Shown: positions 1 to 5,321, counted from the stretch's first letter. The stretch is DNA of 5,857 nucleotides from Methanobacteriota archaeon (GCA_018900975.1 JAHIFK010000204.1:1-5857); one strand, 5' to 3'. Made by a program: numbers and translations. The notes: generated from the letters alone by a model not told the origin.

Positions 1-5
1 GTACA

Positions 6-13
6 TATATAAA
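6..13 (+). promoter_or_regulatory. Possible archaeal TATA box (TATATAAA)
   Basis: TATATAAA matches an archaeal TATA box. Transcription starts typically lie a little over 20 bases downstream, which would put a start near 35, just where the first hairpin (36-55) begins. Any BRE element would fall at or beyond the left edge, so it cannot be checked. The box could serve a small RNA or a longer integrase transcript, or it may be a chance AT-rich stretch. Confidence 0.25.
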
Positions 14-35
14 GAGGAAATCACCTTCCGCTTCC

Positions 36-55
36 TTGTGTTCGCGAGAACACAA
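36..55 (+). repeat. Perfect 8-bp hairpin with a GCGA tetraloop
   Basis: TTGTGTTC (36-43) pairs perfectly with GAACACAA (48-55) around the loop GCGA. GCGA fits the GNRA class, which is unusually stable and common in folded RNAs. No T-run follows directly, so a simple intrinsic terminator is not an obvious reading. It may be part of a structured transcript. Confidence 0.5.
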
Positions 56-104
56 TAACAATTTGTTAATATTGTAGAAGAAGACCGGTCTGAAATAGAC
101 GGAG

Positions 105-134
105 TCATGTTCCTCCCAACATGGAGGAACATGA
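105..134. repeat. Perfect 12-6-12 inverted repeat, candidate recombinase site or operator
   Basis: TCATGTTCCTCC (105-116) and GGAGGAACATGA (123-134) are exact reverse complements around the six-base centre CAACAT. Recombination sites of the Xer/dif type have two roughly 11-bp arms around a six-base central region, so this geometry fits a core site for the integrase encoded 83 bases downstream. Perfect symmetry is less usual for such sites. An operator bound by a dimer or an RNA hairpin is equally possible. No U-tract follows (the next bases are ATCTTAGG), which argues against an ordinary terminator. Confidence 0.5.
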
Positions 135-177
135 ATCTTAGGCAACCTAACGTTCATATTGGTTCGTCTTAGCAACA

Positions 178-185
178 TTTATATA
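178..185 (+). promoter_or_regulatory. TATA box of the integrase gene (TTTATATA)
   Basis: TTTATATA is close to the euryarchaeal TATA consensus and is preceded by the purine-containing GCAACA, which could act as a BRE. The expected transcription start is near 207-211, leaving only about 6-10 bases before the ATG at 217. The integrase mRNA would therefore have a very short leader. GGTGAT at 208-213 resembles a ribosome-binding site but sits only three bases from the start codon. Confidence 0.6.
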
Positions 186-216
186 CTTTAGAGTTTAATA
201 TTAGTGTGGTGATGGA

Positions 217-1383
217 ATGGAGCTATCTTCACACGAACAGCAACTCAAGCGCATGCTTAATGATCCTGATATTTTACTTGCACAGAGAGAGGTCCTTAAG
301 CGGTATGATCAAGAGGCTGAGAAGAACGAAGGCTTAGCCCTCAAGACAAGACTCTCCCGAGCGTATATTATAGTTCAACTTGCGCGGAACATCAAAAAGC
401 CTTTTAAGAGCATGGTACGGAAAGATATAGAGAAGCACATCTATGGTCTTGACTTGGCTCCCGCAAGTCTTGACCTGCATAAGATCAGCATCAGGCATTT
501 TTTCAAATGGTTATATGAGACTGAGGAGTATCCTGAGGCTGTAAAATGGATAAAGCTCCAGAACAATAAGAAGAGAAAGTTACCCGAAGATATTCTAACT
601 CCTCAAGAGATCAAGGATATGATAGACGTCGCTGATAATCTGAGGGACAAGGCTCTGGTGTCGGTTCTATACGATAGTGGCTGCCGTCTGGGTGAAATTC
701 TGGGGATAAAACAGAAGGATGTAACGATGGATCAGTACGGCGCGAGGATCGCAGTACATGGGAAAACGGGAGACCGCCCAGTGCGGCTGATACTTTCTAT
801 TCCAGATTTAACCCTGCTTATAAATAATCACCCCGATAAGGGTCCTGACAAGCCCCTATTTTATAATGATAAGAATCCCGGTCAACCTCTGGGTGCGAGG
901 AGAGTTCAGGTAATAGTAGATGTACTCGCAAGACGGGCTGGGTTGAATAAACATGTTTACCCTCATCTATTAAGGCATTCACGGGCGACTCATCTGGCAG
1001 CCGATTTTACCGAGTCACAACTGAAAGTGATTCTTGGTTGGACGCGGGATTCACGGATGCCGGGAACCTACGTCAGCCTATCAGGCGGCGAGGTTGATAA
1101 GAAAATTCTTGAGATGGCGGGGTTGTTGGATAAAGAGGAAGCCAAAAAAGAGGCTGATATACTAAAACCGCGAAACTGCCCGCGCTGCAAGGAGACAAAC
1201 CCTGCCACTGCGAGGTTTTGTTATAAGTGTGGCGCAGCGCTGGACCTACAAACTGCAATGAGTACGGAAGGGAAAGACGGCGGGCTTATGATGGAGTTCA
1301 TGGACCTCCTGAAGAGGGAGCCGAGACTGCTGGATATGATGAAAGGGATACCCCTGACAGTAGAGAATAAAGACCCTAAATGA
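217..1383 (+). CDS. Tyrosine recombinase / integrase with C-terminal zinc ribbon
   Basis: A 388-residue site-specific recombinase of the phage integrase / Xer family, which breaks and rejoins DNA through a covalent tyrosine intermediate. Residues about 25-110 form a helical SAM-like core-binding domain and about 125-300 the catalytic domain. The catalytic set is visible: R157 (in GCRLGE), K183 (HGKTG), H250-x-x-R253 (HLLRH), W275 at the position that is His or Trp in this family (LGW), and the nucleophile Y285 (GTYVSL). After it comes a zinc ribbon with C321, C324, C335 and C338 (CPRC...CYKC), then a Met/Leu-rich helical tail. A zinc ribbon of this kind is familiar from archaeal, especially methanogen, integrases. 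The start is supported by the TATA box at 178-185. The gene appears intact. It probably integrates or resolves the element, with a site that may be the palindrome at 105-134 (inferred). Confidence 0.93.
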   Translation: MELSSHEQQLKRMLNDPDILLAQREVLKRYDQEAEKNEGLALKTRLSRAYIIVQLARNIKKPFKSMVRKDIEKHIYGLDLAPASLDLHKISIRHFFKWLYETEEYPEAVKWIKLQNNKKRKLPEDILTPQEIKDMIDVADNLRDKALVSVLYDSGCRLGEILGIKQKDVTMDQYGARIAVHGKTGDRPVRLILSIPDLTLLINNHPDKGPDKPLFYNDKNPGQPLGARRVQVIVDVLARRAGLNKHVYPHLLRHSRATHLAADFTESQLKVILGWTRDSRMPGTYVSLSGGEVDKKILEMAGLLDKEEAKKEADILKPRNCPRCKETNPATARFCYKCGAALDLQTAMSTEGKDGGLMMEFMDLLKREPRLLDMMKGIPLTVENKDPK

Positions 1384-1408
1384 AGATCATAATATACCAC
1401 ATTCTATA

Positions 1409-1414
1409 TTTTTT
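1409..1414 (+). terminator. T-run just after the integrase gene
   Basis: Six consecutive T residues lie about 26 bases past the integrase stop codon. Euryarchaeal RNA polymerase can terminate at T-rich tracts without a strong hairpin. It is a weak candidate compared with the tract at 1489-1505. Confidence 0.3.
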
Positions 1415-1488
1415 AGGTCAAACCCTATCAAAGAATTAGAATATTTGTTCAAAACGATGGGAAGCTATTTTAGAGTAGAGTGCTAAGG

Positions 1489-1505
1489 TTTTTTTATCTT
1501 TTTTT
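1489..1505 (+). terminator. Double T-tract terminator between integrase and replication operon
   Basis: Two runs of seven T residues (1489-1495 and 1499-1505), separated by ATC, lie in the gap between the integrase and the next promoter. No strong stem precedes them. Paired T-tracts fit archaeal intrinsic termination, and would insulate the replication operon from integrase transcription. Confidence 0.5.
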
Positions 1506-1541
1506 GTGACATGATTGTGTTCATCATCCCTACCGAAAGTC

Positions 1542-1549
1542 TTTTTAAA
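1542..1549 (+). promoter_or_regulatory. TATA box of the replication operon (TTTTTAAA)
   Basis: TTTTTAAA, preceded by the purine-rich ACCGAAAGTC, ends 23 bases before the ATG at 1573. That spacing places transcription initiation at or next to the start codon, so the first gene of the operon is probably leaderless. No good ribosome-binding site lies before 1573, which agrees. The downstream genes do have GGAGG-like sites. Confidence 0.5.
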
Positions 1550-1572
1550 GTAACGCTCCTCGATAAAGAGTG

Positions 1573-1836
1573 ATGAATAAAAACAATTTTAAATTCAAGA
1601 GCAGGAGGATTCAGCGGAATGTATACACGTACTGGATGAGCCTCCCCCCAGAATGGTTAATGAATATGAACCTCAGAAAAGGCTCTGAGGTAACAGTAGA
1701 AATGATTGAGGACGGAAGTCTTCTCATCAAACCTTCAATGGAAACACCGGCAGTCCCCGCCAAGGAAGCTACCGGTGCAGCCAACAGTCCCGAAAAGGAG
1801 AGTCAGCATGTTTCTGATATTCTTGGAAGACCATAA
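1573..1836 (+). CDS. AbrB/SpoVT-type swapped-hairpin DNA-binding protein
   Basis: An 87-residue protein starting at ATG 1573; a GTG directly before it at 1570 is an alternative that adds one residue. Residues about 9-54 (RRIQRN...YWMSLPPEWL...LRKGSEVTVEMIEDGSLLIKP) show the usual pattern of the AbrB/MazE/SpoVT fold: a basic beta strand, S-L-P-x-E-W, an L-x-x-G-(S/D)-x-V turn, then an acidic strand and a final LLI strand. Such proteins bind DNA as dimers and act as regulators or as antitoxins. The last 30 or so residues (Pro/Ala/Glu/Ser-rich) look unstructured. It heads the replication operon and overlaps the next gene by 29 bases. The likely role is autoregulation or copy control of the operon; no recognisable toxin partner is visible. 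Confidence 0.8.
   Translation: MNKNNFKFKSRRIQRNVYTYWMSLPPEWLMNMNLRKGSEVTVEMIEDGSLLIKPSMETPAVPAKEATGAANSPEKESQHVSDILGRP
1795..1800 (+). promoter_or_regulatory. Ribosome-binding site AAGGAG deciding the start at 1808
   Basis: AAGGAG lies seven bases before ATG 1808, inside the AbrB-like gene. It favours 1808 over the in-frame ATG at 1706, which has no comparable site and would overlap the AbrB-like gene far more deeply. Confidence 0.6.
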
Positions 1837-1996
1837 CCTTAACCCAGAAGTGATAAACTGGGCAAAGGGCTGGAGGGAAAAGGATGAGGAATATCTCAGG
1901 CAGAGGGCTCAGTTCGCTCCAGAGCCTACACGTTCTATCGCCAAACTGATATTGGCGTTAGGACAGCCGGGGGGTGTTAAAAAAACGAGCAAATAA
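1808..1996 (+). CDS. Small protein of unknown function, 62 residues
   Basis: I do not recognise this protein. It begins with a short hydrophobic stretch (MFLIFLEDH). A charged, probably helical part follows (residues about 13-34, rich in Glu, Lys, Arg and Trp), then a second amphipathic helix (about 41-51, TRSIAKLILAL) and a basic tail ending KKTSK. There is no clear transmembrane segment or metal-binding motif. The start is chosen from the AAGGAG site at 1795-1800. Its reading frame overlaps the end of the AbrB-like gene by 29 bases, so translation of the two may be coupled. By position it is likely a small accessory or partner protein of the replication operon; the function is not inferable from sequence. 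Confidence 0.6.
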   Translation: MFLIFLEDHNLNPEVINWAKGWREKDEEYLRQRAQFAPEPTRSIAKLILALGQPGGVKKTSK

Positions 1997-2008
1997 TGAG
2001 GGAGGGAG

Positions 2009-2044
2009 ATGACTGGAAATAATAGGGGGGTGCGGTTAAAATGA
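2009..2044 (+). CDS. Possible 11-codon coupling ORF before the winged-helix gene
   Basis: ATG at 2009 follows GGAGGGAG (2001-2008) and reads eleven codons (MTGNNRGVRLK) to a TGA at 2042-2044. That stop overlaps the ATG of the next gene in an ATGA junction. The spacing from GGAGG to the ATG is only three bases, which is short. It could be a translated leader that feeds ribosomes to the gene at 2041, or a chance ORF. The peptide itself has no recognisable features. Confidence 0.2.
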   Translation: MTGNNRGVRLK

Positions 2045-2322
2045 CAGACCACGCCCACAAGGTAGGAGATGCCATGGAGACGACAAATACGATTGGTTTA
2101 ATTCCACCAGCGTATCGGGAGCCACTGCGTGCACTCGCGCGCATTAGCATAAAGAGGAATCTGGACATTATTCCTATATCCACGATCGATTTTGTGTTCG
2201 AAGGCTACCGATTTTCACACGCCAAGACAAGGGCAGTAATAGCGGAGTTGCATGCGCTGGGCATGATAGAATTTGTCCCAAATACTGGAATTCGTCTTCG
2301 TGTGGTGGAGGAACAGCCATGA
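2041..2322 (+). CDS. Small winged-helix-like DNA-binding protein
   Basis: A 93-residue protein. The middle and end (residues about 45-90) have the look of a winged helix-turn-helix. A helix-turn-helix region runs through TIDFVFEGYRF and SHAKTRAVIAELHALG, followed by a short hairpin wing MIEFVPNTGIRLRV. I cannot assign a family by name. GGGGGGTG at 2025-2032 lies eight bases before ATG 2041 and supports this start. An internal ATG at 2074 has GGAG at 2065-2068 and would give 82 residues beginning METTNTIG, so a shorter form is possible. The stop overlaps the primase start in an ATGA junction, which suggests translational coupling and a role in replication control or initiation. Confidence 0.65.
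   Translation: MTDHAHKVGDAMETTNTIGLIPPAYREPLRALARISIKRNLDIIPISTIDFVFEGYRFSHAKTRAVIAELHALGMIEFVPNTGIRLRVVEEQP
2307..2311 (+). promoter_or_regulatory. GGAGG ribosome-binding site for the primase-helicase
   Basis: GGAGG lies seven bases before ATG 2319, within the end of the upstream gene. Together with the ATGA junction it supports 2319 as the start over later in-frame ATGs at 2376, 2406 and 2412. Confidence 0.65.
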
Positions 2323-5321
2323 GCACAGATACAGATGCGACGGTAGCGGAACCGCCGCCAGAGACCACGGCAGCCATGACACAGACACAGGCGACTATAG
2401 ACACTATGGGAATGGGAAAAGTGAATCGAAATGATATCGCTGCTACGCTTTCTCTTTTTTTTAAGTTCAGTAAAGTTTTGGAGATACGCATACCGAAGGT
2501 CAGAGTGAACGGTCGATTTGAAATCACCGTTGCGGGTTATTACGACTTCGAAAATCTGAATATGGCAGTCCAGGATGTAATGAAATACGATGGAAAAGCG
2601 CCAGGCATATACGTTACCTTAAATACAGTGAATCCGGATTTGCTTGCGAGATGCTGTAATCGCCTTAAAGAAAAAGCGGAGCTGACGACCTCTGATAAGG
2701 ACATAAAGGTAAGAATATTTATATTGGTGGACATTGACCCAATACGGCCTGCAGGGATATCCTCCACTGATCAGGAACATAAAGCAGCGATAGCGAAAGC
2801 ATATCATATCAGAGAATACATGGCAAAGCGTGGGTGGGCCGATCCTGTCGTTTGTGATTCAGGCAATGGCGCAGGCTTACTTTATTCCATAGAATTGCCT
2901 AATACGGATGAAAGCACAGAGTTGGTTAAGAAGTGTCTCGAAGCATTTGACCTGCTATTCGGAGATGAAAAAATCGAAATCGACACAACGGTTTTTAATG
3001 CTGCGCGGATTGTTAAGCTCTTTGGGACGACAGCTAAGAAGGGTGATAACACCAAGGATCGACCGAATAGAGTCAGCAGCATACTCCAGATGCCTGCTGA
3101 AATAAGACCTGTATCATTGGAACAGATCCAAGACCTGATCACCATCCTGCCAGCTGAAGAAGAACCTCATCCCCAATCAGGCGATGGCTTTGACATCCTT
3201 GCGTGGATGAAGCAGTATGATATTACTGTCACCGCTACAAAGCAATGGAAAGGCGGCACGGTATATGTCTTACAAGAATGTCCATTTGATACCAACCACA
3301 AGTACCCGGATGCATGCATTATCCAGATGAATTCAGGCGCGCTGGTTTTCAAATGTTTTCATAATTCCTGCTCTGGGTATGACTGGAAGGCGCTTCGTGC
3401 GTTGAAGGAGCCTGGCAGGAAGCAGCGAATAGCTAATATACCGGGGAGCAAGGTTGCGTCTGATCCTAATGTGGAGTTCCACAGGACAGACCTGGGTAAC
3501 GCAAGGAGATTAGTTCAGTTAGTGGAGGGAGATGCTCGCTACTGCCACCCATATAAGGCATGGCTCGTCTGGAACGGTAAAAGGTGGGTAGAGGATAAAA
3601 CAGGAAAGATGGGGAGGTACGCTAAAGAAGTTATCGATAGCATGTATGAAGAGGCTTTAAAGCTGGATTTTGAGAGTAAGAAATCGCTTATCTCCTACGC
3701 TATGAGATGCGAATCAGCTGGCAGGATTAGAGATATAATAGAGCTTGCACAGTCTGAAGACGGCATTCCTATTCTACCGGATGACTTCGACACTAACATA
3801 TGGGATTTTAATGTCCAGAACGGGACCATAGATCTAACTACAGGGAAAGTTAGACCACACAACAAGAACGACCACACAACAAAAATATCACCCGTTGTTT
3901 ACGATCCCGCTGCTAAATGCCCGCGCTGGTTAGAATTTTTAGATACTATATTCCGGGGCAATAAAAATGTAATCAAATACATACAAAAGCAGGTAGGATA
4001 CGCTATGACAGGGTCAACAAGAGAAGAGGATTTCAGCATCCATTATGGAACGGGTGGTAATGGAAAAAGCAAGTACAGCAACCAGATTGCCTATGTCATG
4101 GGCGACTATTTCATTAAGGCAAAGGTTGAAACCATCATCAATTCTAAGCATACCCAGAGTGGTAATGCAGCGAGCGGAGACGTGGCAAGACTGGCAGGAG
4201 CAAGGCTTGTAATGGCAAGCGAGCCGGATAGAGGCACAGAGCTGAAAGAAGGGATGATCAAGGAACTTACAGGTAGAGACCCGATCACAGCAAGACATCT
4301 GCATCAGCGGGAATTTACGTTTACACCTGAATTTAAATTTTGGCTAATAACAAACCACAAACCAAATTTGAAAAGCCAGGACAATGGGTTGTGGCGGCGC
4401 ATCAAGCTAGTGCCCTTTGAGGTAACGATACCCGACAAAAATATCGATTTAAACCTTGACATAAGACTCAAGGAAGAATCAAGCGGTATCTTGAACTGGA
4501 TGATACAGGGCTGTTTGTTGTGGCAGATCGAGGGTATGGCAATACCTGATGAAATAAAAGAGGCCACATCCGAATATAAGGAGGAAATGGATAGGCTTGG
4601 AGAATATTTCAATCTGTGCTGCGAAATTGATAAAACTGGTATAACGCCAAACAGATGGTTGTATAACATATATCAAGCATGGTGCGAAGTTGCCAATCTG
4701 CGCCCGATGTCTCAAATCGCTTTTACTCAGGTAATGTTAGAAAGAGGGTATAAAAAGAAATCAACCAACAAGGGAGTTGTGTGGATAGGGTTAAGGTTAA
4801 ACCATCACTGTCTTGAAACCATCACCAAAATAGAAAACGAATCGGGAGATGGAAAAAGTGATGGAGTGATGGATATGATGGTTAGTTCAGTAAATTTCCT
4901 ATATACTATCCCCTATGGAAAAAATATGAACAAACCATCACAACCATCACTCCCATCACTAAAACCGTCTGTTGATAACGGTTCGTTGGGTGACGAACAA
5001 ACACAAATGAGTGATGGTTCAACCATCACTGCACCATTATTGACCACTATAAATCTGGTACACCAGGCAGCCCAAAAATGGGAACAGGAACATTGCACAA
5101 AAATAACAACTTATAGTTTGATCGGAGCCACTTTTGATCTAAAGCCACAGTTCCCAGACATCACCACAGACGATTTAGCTAATCACCTTCGTAGATATGC
5201 CAAGATACCAGCATCAACAGATAATAACGGCAATGATGACCATCCGACCGATGTTAAAATAAAAAAGTGTAATCCTGTTCAGGTCTCAGGTCAAAGTACT
5301 GAGGTGGAACTATGGGAATAA
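2319..5321 (+). CDS. Primase-helicase (AEP-type primase, D5/P4-like SF3 helicase)
   Basis: A 1000-residue replication protein that would make primers and unwind DNA at the element's origin. The first ~35 residues are a Thr/Pro/Ala-rich tail. Residues about 40-280 resemble an archaeo-eukaryotic primase: metal-binding D138-x-D140 (ILVDID), the SGNG segment at 181-184, and D222 with VFNAAR and KLFGTTAKKG. The His usually found after SGN-G-x is G186 here. A zinc-binding module follows (C321, H327, C346, H348, C351). Residues about 395-560 fit the D5 N-terminal region. The SF3 helicase has Walker A GTGGNGKS (577-584, K583), Walker B ending E635 (LVMASE), motif C with N679 (FWLITN) and a candidate arginine finger at R693/R694. 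A P4-type winged helix lies at about 758-825. Next is a low-complexity linker (about 828-905) encoded by the repeat array, then an extra helical segment (about 905-965). ATGA coupling upstream and a 10-base overlap with polA downstream indicate an operon. Confidence 0.93.
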   Translation: MSTDTDATVAEPPPETTAAMTQTQATIDTMGMGKVNRNDIAATLSLFFKFSKVLEIRIPKVRVNGRFEITVAGYYDFENLNMAVQDVMKYDGKAPGIYVTLNTVNPDLLARCCNRLKEKAELTTSDKDIKVRIFILVDIDPIRPAGISSTDQEHKAAIAKAYHIREYMAKRGWADPVVCDSGNGAGLLYSIELPNTDESTELVKKCLEAFDLLFGDEKIEIDTTVFNAARIVKLFGTTAKKGDNTKDRPNRVSSILQMPAEIRPVSLEQIQDLITILPAEEEPHPQSGDGFDILAWMKQYDITVTATKQWKGGTVYVLQECPFDTNHKYPDACIIQMNSGALVFKCFHNSCSGYDWKALRALKEPGRKQRIANIPGSKVASDPNVEFHRTDLGNARRLVQLVEGDARYCHPYKAWLVWNGKRWVEDKTGKMGRYAKEVIDSMYEEALKLDFESKKSLISYAMRCESAGRIRDIIELAQSEDGIPILPDDFDTNIWDFNVQNGTIDLTTGKVRPHNKNDHTTKISPVVYDPAAKCPRWLEFLDTIFRGNKNVIKYIQKQVGYAMTGSTREEDFSIHYGTGGNGKSKYSNQIAYVMGDYFIKAKVETIINSKHTQSGNAASGDVARLAGARLVMASEPDRGTELKEGMIKELTGRDPITARHLHQREFTFTPEFKFWLITNHKPNLKSQDNGLWRRIKLVPFEVTIPDKNIDLNLDIRLKEESSGILNWMIQGCLLWQIEGMAIPDEIKEATSEYKEEMDRLGEYFNLCCEIDKTGITPNRWLYNIYQAWCEVANLRPMSQIAFTQVMLERGYKKKSTNKGVVWIGLRLNHHCLETITKIENESGDGKSDGVMDMMVSSVNFLYTIPYGKNMNKPSQPSLPSLKPSVDNGSLGDEQTQMSDGSTITAPLLTTINLVHQAAQKWEQEHCTKITTYSLIGATFDLKPQFPDITTDDLANHLRRYAKIPASTDNNGNDDHPTDVKIKKCNPVQVSGQSTEVELWE
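4857..4960. repeat. 28-base near-perfect inverted repeat around an AT-rich spacer
   Basis: The left arm (4857-4883, three reverse copies of the motif) and the right arm (4933-4960, three forward copies) are reverse complements over 27-28 bases, with two mismatches and one single-base gap. The 49-base spacer (4884-4932) is AT-rich, about 14 G or C by my count, and includes TATATACT and a run of six A residues. Symmetric binding sites around an easily melted segment are typical of replication origins. Confidence 0.7.
4981..4998. repeat. 6-bp inverted repeat between the motif clusters
   Basis: GTTCGT (4981-4986) and ACGAAC (4993-4998) are exact reverse complements around TGGGTG. It lies between the large inverted repeat and the 5010-5030 palindrome, so it may be part of the same structured region. 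Alone, a six-base dyad is weak evidence. Confidence 0.35.
5010..5030. repeat. Perfect 10-1-10 palindrome of the array motif
   Basis: AGTGATGGTT (5010-5019) and AACCATCACT (5021-5030) are exact reverse complements around a single C. It joins two exact, head-to-head copies of the iteron-like motif, the arrangement expected of an operator or initiator site bound by a dimer. Confidence 0.7.

Larger units (their letters stand above)
1..216. other. Structured non-coding region upstream of the integrase
   Basis: No convincing protein gene lies here. The stretch holds a series of closely spaced inverted repeats: 36-55 (8-bp stem, GCGA loop), 56-68 (6-bp arms around one base), 85-102 (6 bp with a bulged G, overlapping a 10-bp palindrome at 82-91), 105-134 (perfect 12-bp arms, 6-base centre) and 138-150 (5-bp stem, 3-base loop). 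A TATA-like TATATAAA sits at 6-13, and the integrase promoter is at about 178-185. The density of dyads beside an integrase suggests a recombination or regulatory region, or a small structured RNA. None of these roles is proven. Confidence 0.5.
4800..5030. repeat. Iteron-like array of AACCATCACT inside the primase-helicase gene
   Basis: A ten-base motif recurs in both orientations. Exact AACCATCACT: 4800-4809, 4942-4951, 5021-5030; exact reverse complement: 5010-5019. Near copies (8 or 9 of 10): 4817-4826, 4933-4942, 4951-4960 forward; 4857-4866, 4865-4874, 4874-4883 reverse. Spacing within clusters is 8-9 bases. The copies fall in different reading frames and encode NHH, TIT, PSQ/PSL, SDG or VMD, so the DNA is conserved rather than the protein. 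This resembles iterons bound by a replication initiator, possibly the winged helix encoded just upstream. A protein-level low-complexity linker is the alternative, but does not explain the inverted copies. Confidence 0.7.

Noticed and set aside
155..175. tRNA fragment as an attachment site, suggested by GGTTCG at 161-166
   Set aside because: No acceptor stem, CCA end or paired T-arm can be built around it, so it is only a short resemblance to a T-loop.
1401..1442. Terminator hairpin from ATTCTA (1401-1406) and TAGAAT (1437-1442)
   Set aside because: The stem is only six A/T-rich pairs with a 30-base loop, too weak to call. The T-tracts nearby are better evidence.
1706..1807. Upstream extension of the 62-residue gene to ATG 1706 (96 residues)
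   Set aside because: It would overlap the AbrB-like gene by more than 100 bases, has no ribosome-binding site at 1706, and the AAGGAG site at 1795-1800 points clearly to 1808.
2174..2527. Antisense frame of 117 residues across the winged-helix/primase junction
   Set aside because: It has low-complexity Val/Ala/Ser-rich content with no family resemblance and sits opposite two coupled genes with good ribosome-binding sites.
4304..4669. Antisense frame of 121 residues across the helicase part
   Set aside because: It lies opposite a strongly supported helicase sequence with all SF3 motifs, has no recognisable domain, and is one of several open shadow frames on this strand.
4800..5030. CRISPR array
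   Set aside because: The repeated unit is only about ten bases, spacing is 8-9 bases or irregular, copies lie in both orientations, and the reading frame stays open. None of this fits CRISPR repeats and spacers.
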